A stretch of DNA of 64,000 bases, taken from positions 1 to 64,000 of the forward strand of contig NZ_CAMEFG010000013.1 of NCBI RefSeq assembly GCF_945915435.1, read 5' to 3'. Made by a program: the position numbers and the translations under genes. The notes beneath the pieces are model-generated. The model saw only the letters and a list, made by a program, of their open reading frames with translations. It had not been told where the DNA came from and did no database searches. The number at the start of each line of letters is the position of its first letter. Position 1 is the stretch's first letter. Positions 45,061 through 54,416 of the stretch are shown piece after piece. Source of the stretch: an uncultured Paracoccus sp. Lineage in GTDB: Bacteria; Pseudomonadota; Alphaproteobacteria; Rhodobacterales; Rhodobacteraceae.

Positions 45061-45990
45061 ATGCAAGAAACCAGCGCCGCCTCGATCGAGGAACTCAGAA
45101 CCTTCATCACCGTCGCCGAACTGGGCAGCTTCGCCGAGGCGGCGCGGCATCTGGGGCGGGACACTTCCGTGTTGTCGCGGCGCATCAATGCGCTTGAGCG
45201 GCGTTTGGGCGTGCGCCTGCTGGCCCGCACGACGCGGGCGGTCGCCCTGACCGAGGCGGGCACGCAATATCACCGCCGCGTGCAGGCCATCCTGGACGAG
45301 TTGGAGGCGGCGAACCGCGAGGTCAGCGATATCGCCGTCACGCCGCGGGGGTTGCTTCGGGTGTCGATGCCGCTGGCCTTCGGGCGGCGCTGGATCGCGC
45401 CGCTTCTGCCGGGTTTTGCCGCCGATTTCCCCGAGATCCGCGTCGATGCGCGCTTCACCGACTGCCATGTGGACCCGGTCGCCGAGGGTTTCGACCTGGC
45501 CCTGCGCGTGGGCCGGCCCGCCGACAGCGCCTGCATTGCCCGCAAGATCGGCAGCTACCGCACCATGCTGGTGGCCGCCCCCGCCTATCTTGCCGCGCGT
45601 GGCATGCCCGAGCGGCCCGAGGACCTGGGCACCCATGCCTGCCTTGGCTTTACCGGCCACGTCACCTGGCCGCGCTGGCCGCTGACGAAGGGCGGCAGGC
45701 GGGTCATGGTCGAGCCGAAGGGACCGATCATCTCGGACAGTGCCGAGATCCTGGTGGATGCCGCCGTTGCCGGTTCAGGCATCATCCTTGCCCCCGACTG
45801 CCATGTCATCGACCACCTGCGCCGCGGCGAGTTGGTGGAAATCCTGCCGGGCTGGTGCGCGGCGAACGACGGCCCGATCAATGCCATCCTTCCGCCGGGC
45901 CGGATCGTGCCCGCGAAAGCCCGCGTCTTCATCGACCGCTTGACGCAAAATCTGCGCGATGGATGGCAATGGGACGGCGGGCGGGGGTAA
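45061..45990 (+). CDS. LysR-family transcriptional regulator
   Basis: 309 aa. N-terminal winged helix (LRTFITVAELGSFAEAARHL, then GRDTSVLSRRINALERRLGVRLLARTTRAVALTEAG) and a periplasmic-binding-like effector domain. It is of the CrgA/DmlR-type subgroup by the LARTTRAVALTEAG block. The ATG at 45061 follows TTG at 45052 that would add three residues. No divergent neighbour: the TetR gene is upstream on the same strand, so the regulated gene is not evident. Confidence 0.9.
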   Translation: MQETSAASIEELRTFITVAELGSFAEAARHLGRDTSVLSRRINALERRLGVRLLARTTRAVALTEAGTQYHRRVQAILDELEAANREVSDIAVTPRGLLRVSMPLAFGRRWIAPLLPGFAADFPEIRVDARFTDCHVDPVAEGFDLALRVGRPADSACIARKIGSYRTMLVAAPAYLAARGMPERPEDLGTHACLGFTGHVTWPRWPLTKGGRRVMVEPKGPIISDSAEILVDAAVAGSGIILAPDCHVIDHLRRGELVEILPGWCAANDGPINAILPPGRIVPAKARVFIDRLTQNLRDGWQWDGGRG

Positions 45991-46152
45991 GCCCTGCGAC
46001 ATCCTGGCATGGCCTCCGCCCCTGCCCAGTCGCAAAAATGCAATCGGTCTGTCGTATCGATCCCAAAGTATCGCCCTCCCCCCATGATTAAAGGATGCGG
46101 ATTTCTTTCACGCGATTACCGCAATCGCGGAAGAATTGCAGAGGAGGAATAT

Positions 46153-47265
46153 ATGGACCAGCGTATCAGCGGGACAAAGGTGATCACCTTTGCCGGGGCA
46201 TTCATTGCATTTCTTATAGGTTCGGGATTCGCGACAGGGCAAGAGATACTGCAATATTTCACGTCATACGGATATTGGGGAATTGCCGGCGCCCTTGTCG
46301 TGATGATTTTGCTGATTTACATCGTCGTCGCGTTCATTACGGTCGGATATCAAGAGAAGTTTGAAAAACCAAGCGACATATTCGCCTATTTCTGCGGAAA
46401 ACCCCTTGGGATGTTTTTTGATTTCTTTTCGATCATCTTCATCTACATGTCCTTCATGGTGATGATCGCCGGGGCCGGCGCGACCTTGAATGAGCATTTC
46501 CAGCTTTCGCCGATGGCGGGCGGAATCGGGATGGCCATCCTGGTGATGATAACGGTTTGCCTTGGCCTGAACCGGCTTGTCGAGGTCATCGGCGTCATCG
46601 GGCCGGTGATCGTGGTCCTGTCCATCGCATTGGGCCTGTCGGCGATCCTGAAAAGACCCGAAGGCATCGCCGAGGGCAATGCCCTTTTGCCGACGCTGGA
46701 ACTGAAAACCGCCTCGACGAACTGGCTGTTCGCGGCGGGGTCCTATGTCGGGTTCTGCATGCTCTGGCTGGCGACGTTCATGGCCGCGATGGGCGCGACC
46801 GCCAACAGCCGGAAGGAAGCGGCCCTTGGCGGCGCATTGGGGGCGGTCGCCTTTTCCGCCGCCGTCATCATCGTCGCCCTGGGGTTGCTGGCCAATATCG
46901 CGCAGGTCAACGGAACGGAAATCCCTTCGCTCTACCTGGCGCATAACCTGCATCCGCTTCTGGCGACGGGCTTTTCGCTGATTATCTTCGCAGGCATCTA
47001 TACGACTGCCGTGCCGCTGCTCTGGACGGTCGTCGCCCGTTTCACGAAAGAGAAAAGCAGCAACTTCGTCATCCTGACGGTGGTGCTTACCGCTATCGGC
47101 ACCTTTATCGGATTGCGGGTTCCCTTCTCGACGATGGTGAATATCGTTTATGTCATCAACGGATATGTGGGGGTGTTGCTGCTGGTCCTGATGCTGGTGA
47201 AAACCCTTGCCGGAAAGGCGAAAGGGCCACCGCCTGAATGGATCGCAAGATTGGGGCGGGGATGA
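46153..47265 (+). CDS. YkvI-family membrane protein (amino-acid permease-like)
   Basis: 370 aa. About ten hydrophobic segments fill the sequence. The N-terminus (GTKVITFAGAFIAFLIGSGF, then ATGQEILQYF) carries the unwound-helix glycine motif of APC-superfamily carriers, and the family is usually annotated YkvI. GAGGAGGA before ATG 46153 fixes the start. The upstream and first ~400 bp are lower in GC than the region. Substrate unknown; the location beside the GlxA-type regulator and serine dehydratase makes an amino-acid or amine substrate likely. Confidence 0.8.
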   Translation: MDQRISGTKVITFAGAFIAFLIGSGFATGQEILQYFTSYGYWGIAGALVVMILLIYIVVAFITVGYQEKFEKPSDIFAYFCGKPLGMFFDFFSIIFIYMSFMVMIAGAGATLNEHFQLSPMAGGIGMAILVMITVCLGLNRLVEVIGVIGPVIVVLSIALGLSAILKRPEGIAEGNALLPTLELKTASTNWLFAAGSYVGFCMLWLATFMAAMGATANSRKEAALGGALGAVAFSAAVIIVALGLLANIAQVNGTEIPSLYLAHNLHPLLATGFSLIIFAGIYTTAVPLLWTVVARFTKEKSSNFVILTVVLTAIGTFIGLRVPFSTMVNIVYVINGYVGVLLLVLMLVKTLAGKAKGPPPEWIARLGRG

Positions 47266-47315
47266 TCGACCGCTTTTTCCCGCCCCGTCTGGAAAGTGGC
47301 GCATCCGAATGCGGC

Positions 47316-48341
47316 TCAATTCCCCTGCGGTATCAATACGCCCGTCGTATAGGCCGGCTCCGCATGACCCGCCTGCGCCTGGCGGTATTCGTTCGGCGTC
47401 AGCCCCCTTTCGGCCTTCATCGCCCTGACCAGATGCGAGGCGTCGCAGAAGCCGCAGGCAAGGGCGATCGAGTTGATGGGGTCGCGGCTGGTGCGCAGCC
47501 TGAGCATGGCCTTTTCGATCCGCAGTTCCAGGTAGATCTTCTGGGGCGAGCGTTTCAGATCGACCTGGAAGCGGCGTTCCAGCGTGCGGCGCGCGACGCC
47601 CAGTTCAAGGGCGAGGTCGTCGATGGTCCGGGGCATCTCGATGTTCTGCTGCATGCGCAGGACCGCGCGCTTGACCAGCGGGTCTTCGGCGCGGCGGGCA
47701 AGCTGCTGGCCGGGTTGCGGGCGCTCGCCGCTCAGCGCGTCCTCGATCATCATGATATTGAGGCTTTTCGTCGCCGCCGACTGGCCGATATGGCGCTGGA
47801 CCAGAAAGGCGGCCAGATGCGAGGCGCTATGACCACCCGAGCAGGTCAGGCGGTCGCGGTCCACGACGAAGATCTGGTCCGAGACGGGCATTTCCGTATC
47901 GAAACGGTCCAGGAAATCCTGATGGTGAAACCAGCTCACGCAGCAGCGATATCCTTGCAGCAGCCCGGCCTCTTGCAGGATGAAGACGCCGGTGCAAAGG
48001 CCGATCAGCGGCACGCCCCTGGCGGCTTCGGTGCGCAGGTATTCCAGCGCCTCGTTGCTGATGGCGCGATAATCGCCGATCAGCCCGCCCACCACGACAA
48101 GATAGTCGAAGCTTGCCGCGTTGCGCAGGCGGATTTCCGGCTGGACGCGGATCCCGCAGCTTGAGCGGATCGCCAACCCGTCATGGGCCAGCACCGTCCA
48201 TTCGCAGCGGATCGGGCGCGACTTGTCGGCCTCATCCGCGGCCAGGCGCAGGACATCGACGAAATTGGCAAAGGCCGAAAGGGTGAAGCGGTCGGCAAGG
48301 ATGAAGCCGATGCGCAAGCGGTTCTTCCAAGACTGGGCCAT
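47316..48341 (-). CDS. GlxA-family (GbdR-like) transcriptional regulator
   Basis: 341 aa. An N-terminal DJ-1/PfpI-like glutamine amidotransferase domain (GLCTGVFILQEAGLL around the nucleophile-elbow cysteine) is fused to a C-terminal AraC helix-turn-helix pair (IDDLALELGVARRTLERRFQ and PINSIALACGFCDASHLVRA). This is the architecture of GbdR/CdhR, which sense glycine betaine, dimethylglycine or carnitine in Pseudomonas. It is divergent from sdaA-purU, both of which belong to glycine betaine catabolism regulons there. AAGGAA before ATG 48341 supports that start over 48356. Confidence 0.88.
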   Translation of the reverse strand: MAQSWKNRLRIGFILADRFTLSAFANFVDVLRLAADEADKSRPIRCEWTVLAHDGLAIRSSCGIRVQPEIRLRNAASFDYLVVVGGLIGDYRAISNEALEYLRTEAARGVPLIGLCTGVFILQEAGLLQGYRCCVSWFHHQDFLDRFDTEMPVSDQIFVVDRDRLTCSGGHSASHLAAFLVQRHIGQSAATKSLNIMMIEDALSGERPQPGQQLARRAEDPLVKRAVLRMQQNIEMPRTIDDLALELGVARRTLERRFQVDLKRSPQKIYLELRIEKAMLRLRTSRDPINSIALACGFCDASHLVRAMKAERGLTPNEYRQAQAGHAEPAYTTGVLIPQGN

Positions 48342-48539
48342 GCCGCATTCCTTCAAGCCACCTGTCGTTTATATCCCATACCGCGCGTTCGATCCAGCGT
48401 AACCTGCACGGGATTGCGATACGGGGACCGGGATAAGGGGGGCCGGAAAATGACGGGTTTCAGCGCATTTGCCTTATTGAAGAACGTCCCGGCCGGGCAC
48501 GGGGCCGCCAGCGCAACCCTTGCGATCCGCGGGGCGTAG

Positions 48540-49934
48540 ATGTTCCTTTCGGTTTTCGACATCTTCAAGGTCGGGATCGGTCCTTCGTCCTCGCATACGA
48601 TGGGACCGATGGTTGCCGCCGCGCGCTTCCTTGGCGATCTGCGCAGGGGCGTCGAAAAGGTTCCCGGCGCGGGGGCCTTGCATGGGCTGGGTGCCAGCCT
48701 GCACGGCTCGCTGGCCTTTACCGGCAAGGGACATGCGACGGATCGCGCGGTGATCCTGGGCCTGTGCGGCCTGCTGCCCGACACGCTGGACCCCGACCGC
48801 GCCGAAGAGATCGAGGCCGAGGTGCGCCTCACCGGCCTTGTCCACCCCGAGGGGCTGCCGCCCCTGCATTTCGCCCCCGAAAAAGACCTGCTCTTCGATT
48901 ACGGGCCGCCCTTGCCGGGCCATGCCAACGGTTTGATCCTCAGGGCTTTCGATGCCGCTGGCCGGACCTATTACCAGCAGACCTATTATTCGATCGGCGG
49001 CGGTTTCGTCGCAAGCGCCGAGGAGTTGGAACGCAGCGCGAATGCGCAGGACGCCCCGCCCGCGGCGGTCCCCTACCCCTTCGCCCGCGCCGATGAGATG
49101 CTGCGGATGGGCCGCGCCTCGGGAAAGACCATCGCCCAGATGAAGCGCGCCAACGAAGAAGCGGCCCACGGCGACGGGCTGGACGCCCGGCTGGACCGTA
49201 TCTGGCAGGTCATGGACGGATGCATCCAGCGCGGATTGACGCAAGAGGGTATCCTGCCCGGCGGGCTGAAGGTCCGGCGGCGGGCGCGGCTGATCCATCG
49301 GCAGTTGCAGGCCGAGCGGGGCCGCAACCTCAACCAGCCGCACCAGGCGAACGACTGGATGAGCGTCTACGCGATGGCGGTGAACGAGGAAAACGCCGCC
49401 GGGGGCCGCGTCGTCACCTCGCCCACGAACGGGGCGGCGGGCGTGGTGCCGGCGGTGGCGCGCTATTACCTGGACCATTGCATCGGTGCCCGCCCGGACG
49501 GGGTCCGCGACCTGTTGCTGGTCGCCTCGGCCATCGGCGGGATCATCAAGCACAACGCCTCGATTTCGGGGGCCGAAGTCGGTTGCCAGGGCGAGGTGGG
49601 TTCCGCCAGCGCGATGGCTGCGGCGGGGCTGTGCGCGGTTCTGGGCGGCACCAACGAACAGGTGGAAAACGCTGCCGAAATCGCGCTGGAACATCACCTT
49701 GGCATGACCTGCGACCCGGCGGCGGGGCTGGTGCAGGTGCCCTGCATCGAACGCAATGCATTGGGTGCGATCAAGGCCGTCTCGGCCGCCAGCCTGGCCT
49801 TGCGGGGGGACGGCGCGCATTTCATGCCGCTGGACAACTGCATCAAGGTCATGCGCGACACGGGCCGCGACATGGATCTGAAATACAAGGAAACCTCGCA
49901 GGGCGGCATCGCCGTGAACCTGCCGGAATGCTGA
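48540..49934 (+). CDS. sdaA: L-serine ammonia-lyase (iron-sulfur type)
   Basis: 464 aa. Converts L-serine to pyruvate and ammonia. The N-terminal SDH_beta domain ([19 protein letters not shown]) is followed by the catalytic alpha-like domain with the three cluster cysteines in [15 protein letters not shown] and [10 protein letters not shown] (about residues 364-402). The single-chain form matches SdaA/SdaB of Gram-negatives. In betaine catabolism it uses serine made from glycine and a one-carbon unit. Followed by purU after 14 bp. Confidence 0.95.
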   Translation: MFLSVFDIFKVGIGPSSSHTMGPMVAAARFLGDLRRGVEKVPGAGALHGLGASLHGSLAFTGKGHATDRAVILGLCGLLPDTLDPDRAEEIEAEVRLTGLVHPEGLPPLHFAPEKDLLFDYGPPLPGHANGLILRAFDAAGRTYYQQTYYSIGGGFVASAEELERSANAQDAPPAAVPYPFARADEMLRMGRASGKTIAQMKRANEEAAHGDGLDARLDRIWQVMDGCIQRGLTQEGILPGGLKVRRRARLIHRQLQAERGRNLNQPHQANDWMSVYAMAVNEENAAGGRVVTSPTNGAAGVVPAVARYYLDHCIGARPDGVRDLLLVASAIGGIIKHNASISGAEVGCQGEVGSASAMAAAGLCAVLGGTNEQVENAAEIALEHHLGMTCDPAAGLVQVPCIERNALGAIKAVSAASLALRGDGAHFMPLDNCIKVMRDTGRDMDLKYKETSQGGIAVNLPEC

Positions 49935-49948
49935 AGGGAGGGTCTGGT

Positions 49949-50833
49949 TTGACCAATTACGTCATGAAGGTGTCCTGCCCCACGCGGGCGGGGATCGTTG
50001 CCGCCGTGTCCAGCTATCTTGCGCAGGCGGGCTGCAATATCAACGACAGCTCGCAATTCGCCGATCAGGACAATGGCCGTTTCTTCATGCGCATCCGCTT
50101 CGTGTCGGAAGGGGGACAGGTGCTGGAGGATATCGCCGGCGGCTTTGGCGAGATCGCGTCAGGCTTCGGCATGGAATACGAATTCCGCGACCTGTCGCAA
50201 AAGCCCCGGATCGTCGTCATGGTGTCGCGCTTCGGGCATTGCCTGAACGACCTGCTCTATCGTTCGCGCATCGGGGCGCTGCCGGTCGAGATCGCGGCGG
50301 TCGTCTCGAACCATACCGACTATCAGAAACAGGTCGTGAATGAGGATATCCCCTTTCACTTCATCCGCGTGACCCCGGAAACCAAGCCGCAGGCCGAAGC
50401 GGCGATCATGCAGGTGGTTCATGACACCAGGGCCGAACTGATCGTCCTGGCACGCTACATGCAAGTGCTGTCGGACCAGATGTGCCGGGAAATGTCGGGG
50501 CGGATCATCAATATCCACCACTCTTTCCTGCCCAGTTTCAAGGGCGCCAACCCCTACAAGCAGGCGTTCGAGCGCGGCGTGAAGCTGATCGGAGCGACCA
50601 GCCATTACGTCACCGCCGACCTGGACGAAGGCCCGATCATCGAACAGGACACGATCCGCGTCACCCATGCGCAGTCGCCCGAGGATTACGTCAGCCTTGG
50701 CCGCGACGTCGAGGCGCAGGTGCTGGCCCGCGCCGTCCACGCACATATCAATCACCGGGTGTTCCCGAACGGGTCCAAGACCGTGGTATTCCCGGCCTCG
50801 CCCGGGGAATATGCGTCCGAAAGGATGGGCTGA
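49949..50833 (+). CDS. purU: Formyltetrahydrofolate deformylase
   Basis: 294 aa with a TTG start at 49949, placed by the strong AAGGGAGGG (49935-49943). An N-terminal ACT domain (about 1-80) precedes the formyltransferase-fold domain with AAVVSNHTDYQ, INIHHSFLPSFKG (catalytic Asn/His region) and ADLDEGPIIEQD (catalytic Asp). Hydrolyses 10-formyl-THF to formate and THF, recycling folate when demethylation floods one-carbon pools. Its partner sdaA and the GbdR-like gene support the betaine setting. Confidence 0.94.
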   Translation: MTNYVMKVSCPTRAGIVAAVSSYLAQAGCNINDSSQFADQDNGRFFMRIRFVSEGGQVLEDIAGGFGEIASGFGMEYEFRDLSQKPRIVVMVSRFGHCLNDLLYRSRIGALPVEIAAVVSNHTDYQKQVVNEDIPFHFIRVTPETKPQAEAAIMQVVHDTRAELIVLARYMQVLSDQMCREMSGRIINIHHSFLPSFKGANPYKQAFERGVKLIGATSHYVTADLDEGPIIEQDTIRVTHAQSPEDYVSLGRDVEAQVLARAVHAHINHRVFPNGSKTVVFPASPGEYASERMG

Positions 50834-50890
50834 CGGTTCCTTGCCGGATCGGAATGTCCCCGCGCCCCGTTTGGACGGGATTCACCGGCC

Positions 50891-50907
50891 CGCCCGATTG
50901 CCGGGCG
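50891..50907. terminator. Hairpin between purU and the binding-protein gene
   Basis: CGCCCG (50891-50896) and CGGGCG (50902-50907) with an ATTGC loop lie in the 133-bp space between two convergent genes. There is no strong T-run; it may terminate either strand. Confidence 0.4.
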
Positions 50908-50966
50908 AGCCATATTGAGGGTCCTGCCGGAAGTTTGGCCTTCCAGTCAGGTCGCGGGTGCGAAGG

Positions 50967-51968
50967 TCAGAGGGCGGCTTCGATCTTCTCGGCCACTTCC
51001 GCGGGGACCCATTCCGTCCAGATATCCCTGTTTTCCTCAAGGAAATGCACGGCGCCATCCTCGCCCATCGCCTGATTGTCGGCCTGCCAAGCCATCAGGG
51101 CGGCCACGGTGTCGTTGCTCCAGCCGCGGGTGTCGAAATACTCCATGATCGCCGGATCAATCCGGTCGGCGAAGTCGCGGGTCACGACCGTCATGACCGT
51201 ATCGATGGGCCAGCCCGTCACCTTGGGGTCGGCGCAATCGAGGTTGGTCGTGCATCTTTGCCATTCCTCGGGGTCATGTTCCTGGGTGGGTTCCAGCAGC
51301 ACCAGCTCATACCGGCCCAGAAGCGCGGTCGGCGCCCAGTAATAGGTGACGAAGCCTTCCTCGCGCTCGTAGGCGCGGGCGATGGCGCCGTCCAGACCGG
51401 CGGCGGAACCGGGCCGCATCAGGTTGAAACCCTTGGCTTCGGCCTCATATGCCCTGAAAAGCTGCGCGGTGACGACCGTGGCCCCCCATCCTTCGGCGCC
51501 GTTGAAGATCACGCCCCTGTCGGGGTTTTCGGGATCGGGGAACAGGTCGGGACGGGCCAGGGCGTCCTCGACCGTCCTGATATCAGGGTTGGCATCGGCG
51601 AGGTATTTGGGAATCCACCAGCCCTGGATGCCGCCATCGGGCAAGGCCGGGGCGCCGTAGACGATCTTGCCGTCCTCCAGCCCCTGCGGCACGATCTCGG
51701 GCAAGAGGTCCACCCAGGTTTCGGAAGAAACGTCGGGCGCGCCCCGCTCGATCATCGAGGTAGTCGAGGGAACCGTATCGCCGGGCATGGTTTCGACGGT
51801 GCAGCCATAGCCGTTTTCGAGGATGAACTTGTCGACATAGGTCAGCAGTTCGGCACTTTGGACATTGTGAAGCGCAAGCGAGACATTGCCGCAATCCTGC
51901 GCCGCAGCCTGCCACGCGCCGCCGAAGAGACCTGCGGCCAGAACAGTCGAAGCAAGCAGTCTTTGCAT
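50967..51968 (-). CDS. Glycine betaine-type ABC transporter substrate-binding protein (stand-alone)
   Basis: 333 aa. Signal peptide (about 1-23, ending QAAAQD) and an OpuAC/ProX-like domain (SLALHNVQSAELLTYVDKFI, GIQGWWIPKYLADANPDI, GLDGAIARAYEREEGFVTYYWAPTALLGRYELVLLEP). The WWIP and YYWAP tryptophans are candidates for the aromatic box that binds quaternary ammonium. It is about the same length as, and closely similar to, the transporter's own binding protein at 55.2 kb, but has no permease of its own, so it probably shares that permease with a different ligand preference. Confidence 0.92.
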   Translation of the reverse strand: MQRLLASTVLAAGLFGGAWQAAAQDCGNVSLALHNVQSAELLTYVDKFILENGYGCTVETMPGDTVPSTTSMIERGAPDVSSETWVDLLPEIVPQGLEDGKIVYGAPALPDGGIQGWWIPKYLADANPDIRTVEDALARPDLFPDPENPDRGVIFNGAEGWGATVVTAQLFRAYEAEAKGFNLMRPGSAAGLDGAIARAYEREEGFVTYYWAPTALLGRYELVLLEPTQEHDPEEWQRCTTNLDCADPKVTGWPIDTVMTVVTRDFADRIDPAIMEYFDTRGWSNDTVAALMAWQADNQAMGEDGAVHFLEENRDIWTEWVPAEVAEKIEAAL

Positions 51969-52061
51969 GTTCTTTCTCCCTTTATGCGGCGGTGAAGGGG
52001 CCGCGTTGTCTTCCTTGGGGGTCGGGCATTCGCCGTTGTCGACGGCTCTGCCTCACCATAT

Positions 52062-52071
52062 TCGTATACGA
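52062..52071. promoter_or_regulatory. Palindromic operator candidate upstream of the binding-protein gene
   Basis: TCGTATACGA, a perfect 10-bp palindrome in an AT-rich patch 94 bp upstream of the binding-protein start, followed by a half-site-like CTACGAAAAG at about 52080-52089. It resembles operators of GntR/FCD regulators. No GntR gene is in this window. Confidence 0.45.
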
Positions 52072-52152
52072 TATTTCTTCTACGAAAAGTTTCGGGCAAG
52101 GGTGATTCTGTCAAGCGGTTTTTCAGCCGCAGGCGCATGCCGGGCTGCAAGG

Positions 52153-52200
52153 CCCGGGGGGCGCTGCCCCCCGATCCCCGTGCCGGGGATTCCCCCCGGG
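52153..52200. repeat. Nested GC-rich hairpin element
   Basis: Outer stem CCCGGGGGG (52153-52161) with CCCCCCGGG (52192-52200); alternative inner stems GGGGGG (52156-52161) with CCCCCC (52167-52172) and ATCCCC (52174-52179) with GGGGAT (52185-52190). It lies 32 bp past the stop of the flavin oxidoreductase gene on the minus strand. It could act as a terminator, or be a dispersed palindromic repeat of the genome. Confidence 0.7.
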
Positions 52201-52231
52201 GTATTTGGATGATGAAGAATTTCCGCAATGT

Positions 52232-54268
52232 TCAGAGGTCCTTCACGATTCTGAGCGCATCATAGATCGCGGCATGGGTGTTCCTTGCGGCCACGGCGTC
52301 GCCGATGCGGTAGAGGCGGAAGCGGGCTTCGGGGTTCTTGCGGATCGCTTGCGGGCGGCCGGTGGTCAGGGCGTCGTAATCGACCTCGCCCAGATTGGAC
52401 GACAGGGGTTTGAGGTCGAAATAGAGGTCGTCCAGCGGGCGGGTGCCGTGATTGACGACGACCTGGTCGACGATGCGTTCGCGGGTGAAGGTGCCGTAAT
52501 CGCTGCCCAATGTCGCGCGCAACTGGTTGCCGTTGCGGGTCACCGACAGCAGCCGCCAGGTGACGGTGAAGGTGGTGTCGCGCTTTTGCAGGTTGCGCAT
52601 GTAGGGGACCAGGTTCATCGCCATCACCTCGGGCGAGAAACTGCGGTCGGGGGTGACGATCTCGACCGAGGCCCCCGTGGCCGAGATCAGATCGGCGGCC
52701 TGCAGCGCCGCGTGGTCGCCCGCATCGTCGAAGATCAGCACGTTGCGGCCCGGCTTGACGTCGCCCGACAGGATGTCCCAGGCCGAACAGGTCAGGTCGT
52801 CGCCCTGCGCCAGCACCTCGGTATGGGGCAGGCCGCCGGTGGCGACGATCACCTCATCGGGGTCGGTGGCCAGGACGTCGTCCATCTCGGCATAGGTGTT
52901 GAAGCGGAACCGGACGCCGTGTTTTTCGCACATGGCCTGACGCCAGGCGATGATCGAGATCATCTCGCGCCGCCGTTCGTCCTGCGCGGTCAGGCGGATC
53001 TGGCCGCCGGGCTGAGGGGCGGCCTCGAAGACGGTCACGTCATGGCCGCGCTCGGCGGCGACACGGGCGGCCTCCATCCCCGCCGGGCCGGCGCCGATGA
53101 CGGTGACGCGCTTCTTCGCCGGGGCGGGCGGGATGGTCTGCGGCATGGTTTCCTCGCGGCCCGTCGCGGCATTGTGCAGGCAGAAGGCCATGCCGCCCTG
53201 ATAGATCCGGTCGAGGCAATAATTCGCGCCGACGCAGGGGCGGATGTCGTCCTCGCGCCCCTCCACGATCTTGCGGACCAGATGCGGGTCGGCCATATGG
53301 GCGCGCGTCATGCCCACCATGTCCAGCAGGCCCGAGGCGATGGCGTGGCGGGCGGTCGGCACGTCGGGGATCTTGGCCGCGTGGAAGGTCGGGAAGCCGG
53401 TGGCCTTTCTGATCTGCCCGGCGAAGTCCAGATGCGGGGCGTTGCGCATGCCCTGCACCGGGATCACGTCGGTCAGCCCGGCATCGGTGTCGATATGGCC
53501 CTTGACCACGTTCAGGAAGTCGACCAGCCCGCTGTCCTTCAGTTTTTGCGAGATCGCCAGCCCGTCCTCGGCCGAGATTCCGCCCGGCAACTCCTCGTCG
53601 CCGGTATAGCGCACGCCGAGGATGAAATCCTCGCCGCAGCGTTTGCGGATCTCGCGCAGGATGTCGAAGGTGAAGCGCAGCCGGTTGTCCAGGCTGCCGC
53701 CGTAAGGCCCGTCGAGGTCATTGGTCAGTGGCGACCAGAACTGATCCATCAGGTGGCCATAGGCTTGCAATTCCAGCCCATCGAGGCCCGCCGCCTTCAT
53801 CCGTTCGGCCGCATCGGCATAATCGGCGACGATGCGGGCGATGTCCCAGTCCTCCATCTTCTTGGGGAAGGACCGATGCGCCGCCTCGCGTTCATGGCTG
53901 GGCGAGACGACGGGCAGCCAGTCGGCCTTGTCCCAGCGGGTGCGGCGGCCAAGGTGGGTCAGCTGGATCATCACCGCGGCACCGTGGTCGTGGCATTCGT
54001 CGGTCAACTGCTTCATCCAACCGACCACCTCGTCCTTCCAGGCCAGGATATTGTTGAAGACCGGCGGGCTGTCGCGCGAGACCGAGGCCGAGCCTGCCGT
54101 CATCGTCAGCGCCACGCCCGCCTTGGCGCGTTCCACGTGATAGGCGCGATAGCGGTCCTTGGGCATGCCGTCCTCGGGATAGGCCGGCTCGTGGCTGGTG
54201 ATCATGATGCGGTTGCGAAGCGTCAGGTGCTTCAACTGGTAGGGCTGCAGAAGGGGATCGTTCGACAT
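52232..54268 (-). CDS. Dimethylglycine-demethylase-like NADH:flavin oxidoreductase
   Basis: 678 aa. An N-terminal old-yellow-enzyme barrel (about 1-370: MITSHEPAYPEDGMP, MIQLTHLGRR, GLDGLELQAYGHLMDQFWSP) is followed by a 4Fe-4S segment (CVGANYCLDRIYQGGMAFCLHNA) and FAD and NAD(P)H folds (VTVIGAGPAGMEAARVAAERG). This is the trimethylamine-dehydrogenase-like layout of DgcA, StcD and the related hydroxyproline-betaine enzyme, which oxidatively remove an N-methyl group as formaldehyde. ATG 54268 is chosen, since the 36 upstream codons cover the operator-like region. Divergent from a TetR gene. The substrate, dimethylglycine or dimethylproline type, is inferred from context. Confidence 0.88.
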   Translation of the reverse strand: MSNDPLLQPYQLKHLTLRNRIMITSHEPAYPEDGMPKDRYRAYHVERAKAGVALTMTAGSASVSRDSPPVFNNILAWKDEVVGWMKQLTDECHDHGAAVMIQLTHLGRRTRWDKADWLPVVSPSHEREAAHRSFPKKMEDWDIARIVADYADAAERMKAAGLDGLELQAYGHLMDQFWSPLTNDLDGPYGGSLDNRLRFTFDILREIRKRCGEDFILGVRYTGDEELPGGISAEDGLAISQKLKDSGLVDFLNVVKGHIDTDAGLTDVIPVQGMRNAPHLDFAGQIRKATGFPTFHAAKIPDVPTARHAIASGLLDMVGMTRAHMADPHLVRKIVEGREDDIRPCVGANYCLDRIYQGGMAFCLHNAATGREETMPQTIPPAPAKKRVTVIGAGPAGMEAARVAAERGHDVTVFEAAPQPGGQIRLTAQDERRREMISIIAWRQAMCEKHGVRFRFNTYAEMDDVLATDPDEVIVATGGLPHTEVLAQGDDLTCSAWDILSGDVKPGRNVLIFDDAGDHAALQAADLISATGASVEIVTPDRSFSPEVMAMNLVPYMRNLQKRDTTFTVTWRLLSVTRNGNQLRATLGSDYGTFTRERIVDQVVVNHGTRPLDDLYFDLKPLSSNLGEVDYDALTTGRPQAIRKNPEARFRLYRIGDAVAARNTHAAIYDALRIVKDL

Positions 54269-54315
54269 CGGATCTGCCTGTGAAAGGTGGACGGGTCGGG
54301 TTTCAGGATCGAAGG

Positions 54316-54377
54316 AATGTTCATTTGTGTCAATTAAAAAATCAAGCATGAACATTATCGGATCATCCTGGAACATT
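54316..54377. promoter_or_regulatory. GAACATT repeats in the divergent TetR / oxidoreductase region
   Basis: AATGTTCA (54316-54323) and TGAACATT (54349-54356) form an inverted repeat, and a third GAACATT occurs at 54371-54377, all within the AT-rich 148-bp space between the two divergent starts. They are good candidates for the operator of the adjacent TetR regulator. Confidence 0.55.
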
Positions 54378-54416
54378 TTTCTTGAATGGAATCGGATGGC
54401 TGGCTAGGCTTGCCGC

